DNA from: CG1-02-35-72 sp045046885
Lineage (GTDB): Bacteria > Bacteroidota > Bacteroidia > Flavobacteriales > Flavobacteriaceae
Reading direction: 5' to 3'
Length of the DNA: 17,277 bases
Assembly (NCBI GenBank): GCA_045046885.1
Contig: JASFYX010000052.1
Span: forward strand, 1 to 17,277
The notes under the pieces were generated by a model. That model saw nothing but the letters and a program-made list of their open reading frames with translations. It searched no databases and was not told the origin of the DNA. The translations under genes and the position numbers were made by a program. Below are positions 15,393-17,277 of the stretch, in pieces. How positions within the stretch are numbered: the stretch's first letter is position 1; each line of letters starts with the position of its first letter.

Positions 15393-15773
15393 TTATTTTT
15401 GCCTGTTTTTAGCTTCTATACTCAGCGTGGCATGAGGTACTAATTTAAGGCGTTCTTTCTGAATCAGCTTACCAGTAACACGGCAAACACCATAAGTTTT
15501 ATTTTCAATACGCATCAAGGCGTTGTTTAAATCGCGGATAAATTTTTCTTGCCTAATTGCTAATTGTACATTAGCTTCTTTAGACATTGTTTCAGAGCCT
15601 TCTTCAAACGCTTTAAAGGTTGGCGATGTGTCGTCAGTACCATTATCGCTATTGTTCATATAGGCACTTTTAAGTAAAGCTAAATCTTCTTTGGCCGATT
15701 TTAATTTTTGTAGTATAACCCCTTTAAATTCTTCTAAATCTTTGTCTGAGTATCTCACCATATTTACTTCCAT
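15393..15773 (-). CDS. DksA/TraR-family protein without zinc-finger cysteines
   Basis: This 126-residue protein resembles DksA, which binds RNA polymerase through its secondary channel. Residues about 10-93 form the coiled-coil, with an acidic tip near NGTDDTSP (44-51) and the segment FEEGSETMSKEANVQLA. The C-terminal globular part YGVCRVTGKLIQKERL (95-109) and LVPHATLSIEAK aligns with the DksA C4 zinc finger. Only Cys97 remains; the other three metal positions are Thr100, Ser118 and Ala121. A Cys-poor finger is, as I recall, usual in Bacteroidota members, so this is probably a subfamily trait and not decay. The ATG at 15773 is four bases after the ileS stop; a second in-frame ATG at 15761 is a possible start. 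A strong terminator follows. Confidence 0.88.
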   Translation of the reverse strand: MEVNMVRYSDKDLEEFKGVILQKLKSAKEDLALLKSAYMNNSDNGTDDTSPTFKAFEEGSETMSKEANVQLAIRQEKFIRDLNNALMRIENKTYGVCRVTGKLIQKERLKLVPHATLSIEAKNRQK

Positions 15774-15777
15774 AATA

Positions 15778-17277
15778 CTAAGCTTTTATTATTATTAATT
15801 TTGTATTAACGTTATCAAATTTAATATCGAGTCCGTTTTTAACAGACTCCAAACTTAACAATTTATTAGTTAATGTTTCTGTTTTTATGTAATTTTCATT
15901 CTCGGCTATTGCCAATTCTACCAATCCATCTTTTTGAATATGAACTTCAATTTTATCAGTAACTTCAAAACCCGATTCTTTTCTAAGATTTTGAATACGA
16001 TTTACCAATTCTCTGGCTATGCCTTCATTCTTCAGTTTATCATCTAAAGTAACGTCTAAAGCAACTGTTAAATTACCCTGATTGGCTACCAACCAACCTT
16101 CAATATCTTGCGATGCTATCTCTACTTCATCAAAAGTTAAAGTTACTAAATTATTATCAATTGTGATGTCTATTTTGCCATCAGATTCTATTTTAGCAAT
16201 GTCATCTTGCGTAAATTTTTGAAGTTCAGCACCTACAAAACGCATATTCTTTCCAAATTTAGGCCCAAGCACTTTAAAATTGGGTTTAATTTTCTTAACC
16301 AAAATACCCGAAGCGTCGTCTAAAAGCTGAATTTCTTTAACATTGACTTCAGATTTAATTAAATCGGCTACGGCTTCTATATCTTCTCTGTCTCTGGTAT
16401 CTAAAACCGGAATCATAATACGCTGTAAAGGTTGTCTTACCTTTATCATTTCTTTTTTACGCAACGATAAAACCATAGACGAAATAGCTTGTGCTTTTTG
16501 CATTTTACGTTCTAAATCGGCATCAACCATTATTTTATCATAAACAGGAAAATCTGCTAAATGAACTGACTCCGATTTATTTGTAAGCATTGGTGCCACC
16601 AAATCTCTGTACAGTTGATCTGAAAAGAACGGTGCAATAGGCGATGCCAACTTGGCTACCGTTACCAAACAAGTGTGTAAAGTTTGATAAGCCGAAATCT
16701 TATCTTGTTTGTATTCGCCTTTCCAATAACGTCTTCTGCTCAACCTCACAAACCAATTACTCAAGTTTTCGGTTACAAAAAATTGAATAGCACGGGATGC
16801 TTTTGTAGGCTCATAATCGTCGTAAAAGCCTTCTACATTTTTTATTAAAGTGTGTAATTCAGATAGTATCCAACGGTCTATTTCGGGTCTGTCAGCTAAA
16901 TTTATTTCAGCTTCAGCGTATTTAAAATTATCGAGATTGGCATACAGCGTAAAAAAGGCATAAGTATTGTACAAAGTACCAAAAAACTTACGACGCACCT
17001 CTTCAATACCAGCTACATCAAATTTTAAATTGTCCCACGGATTAGCATTAGAAATCATATACCATCGCACGGCATCGGCACCATATTTTTGCATCGTTTT
17101 AAACGGATCGGCTGCATTGCCTAAACGCTTAGACATTTTTTTACCTTCTTTATCTAAAACTAGTCCGTTTGATACCACGTTTTTATAAGCCACAGAATCA
17201 AAAACCATAGTACCAATGGCATGTAAAGTATAAAACCAACCTCGTGTCTGGTCAACACCTTCGGCAATAAAATCAGC
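15778..17277 (-). CDS. ileS: isoleucyl-tRNA synthetase, C-terminal part (runs off the window)
   Basis: The frame is open to the window edge, giving 499 codons plus stop; the N-terminal half with the HIGH motif and editing domain is outside. The first residues read EGVDQTRGWFYTLH, a class Ia signature of IleS, followed about 26 residues later by the KMSKR loop (47-51), which stabilises the activated transition state. The helical anticodon-binding domain follows (DRPEIDRWILSELH, then NWFVRLSRRRYWKGE, about 130-205). The C-terminal region contains GPKFGKNMRFVGAELQ and NEGIARELVNRIQNLRKESG, resembling the DUF5915 end of eukaryote-like IleS. I see no zinc-binding cysteine cluster at the end, unlike E. 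coli IleS. The dksA-like gene follows after four bases. It should be in a type usually associated with mupirocin tolerance; that is inference. Confidence 0.96.
   Translation of the reverse strand, partial: ADFIAEGVDQTRGWFYTLHAIGTMVFDSVAYKNVVSNGLVLDKEGKKMSKRLGNAADPFKTMQKYGADAVRWYMISNANPWDNLKFDVAGIEEVRRKFFGTLYNTYAFFTLYANLDNFKYAEAEINLADRPEIDRWILSELHTLIKNVEGFYDDYEPTKASRAIQFFVTENLSNWFVRLSRRRYWKGEYKQDKISAYQTLHTCLVTVAKLASPIAPFFSDQLYRDLVAPMLTNKSESVHLADFPVYDKIMVDADLERKMQKAQAISSMVLSLRKKEMIKVRQPLQRIMIPVLDTRDREDIEAVADLIKSEVNVKEIQLLDDASGILVKKIKPNFKVLGPKFGKNMRFVGAELQKFTQDDIAKIESDGKIDITIDNNLVTLTFDEVEIASQDIEGWLVANQGNLTVALDVTLDDKLKNEGIARELVNRIQNLRKESGFEVTDKIEVHIQKDGLVELAIAENENYIKTETLTNKLLSLESVKNGLDIKFDNVNTKLIIIKA

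Noticed and set aside
1..17277. Defence system, CRISPR array, prophage or toxin-antitoxin module
   Set aside because: No spaced repeats, nuclease/transposase genes or paired small genes of that kind were found; the window reads as core genome plus an efflux operon.

Overview
The window looks like chromosomal DNA from a member of the Bacteroidota, most likely a flavobacterium. It is AT-rich, Shine-Dalgarno sequences are not apparent, and several genes are preceded by the Bacteroidota -7 promoter element TAnnTTTG. The gene content fits too: a zinc-finger-degenerate DksA/TraR protein beside ileS, an outer-membrane patatin-barrel fusion, and an RND permease with an enlarged central loop. No phage, insertion sequence, CRISPR array or toxin-antitoxin module is visible, so I read the window as ordinary core genome plus one efflux operon.

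Layout, left to right. Positions 1-345 hold no convincing gene, but they contain inverted repeats and a strong terminator-like hairpin that could end a small plus-strand RNA. A minus-strand CAU tRNA follows (346-419). Next is a minus-strand pair, a trans-prenyltransferase (GTG start, 919-1884) followed after 6 bases by a 116-residue unknown protein. Diverging from it is a four-gene plus-strand efflux operon (2028-8598): TetR regulator, TolC-like outer-membrane factor, lipoprotein adaptor and RND permease. A clear array of AAACTTT half-sites sits in front of the regulator. A hairpin at 8622-8659 separates this operon from convergent minus-strand genes.

These are a patatin/POTRA/beta-barrel protein (8664-10889) and, upstream of it in the same transcript direction, uvrC. 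The uvrC start is best placed at a GTG at 12710, directly behind a TATCTTTG element, which makes its mRNA essentially leaderless. Divergent from uvrC is a PLP-dependent group II decarboxylase (12822-14060), whose 3' end overlaps the convergent lspA by 14 bases.

The right end is a minus-strand cluster in the order ileS (5' part missing), dksA/traR-like gene, exported 220-residue protein, lspA. A perfect 10-bp hairpin with a U-rich tail lies between the dksA-like gene and the exported-protein gene and ends almost at the start codon of the latter.

The efflux genes form one tripartite pump with its own regulator. Several other genes serve the envelope (lspA matures lipoproteins, including perhaps the pump's lipoprotein adaptor) and the rest are housekeeping. 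The less ordinary points are the operator array, the near-leaderless starts, the attenuator-like hairpin, the altered proton-relay residues of the permease and the unexplained RNA-like region at the left edge.
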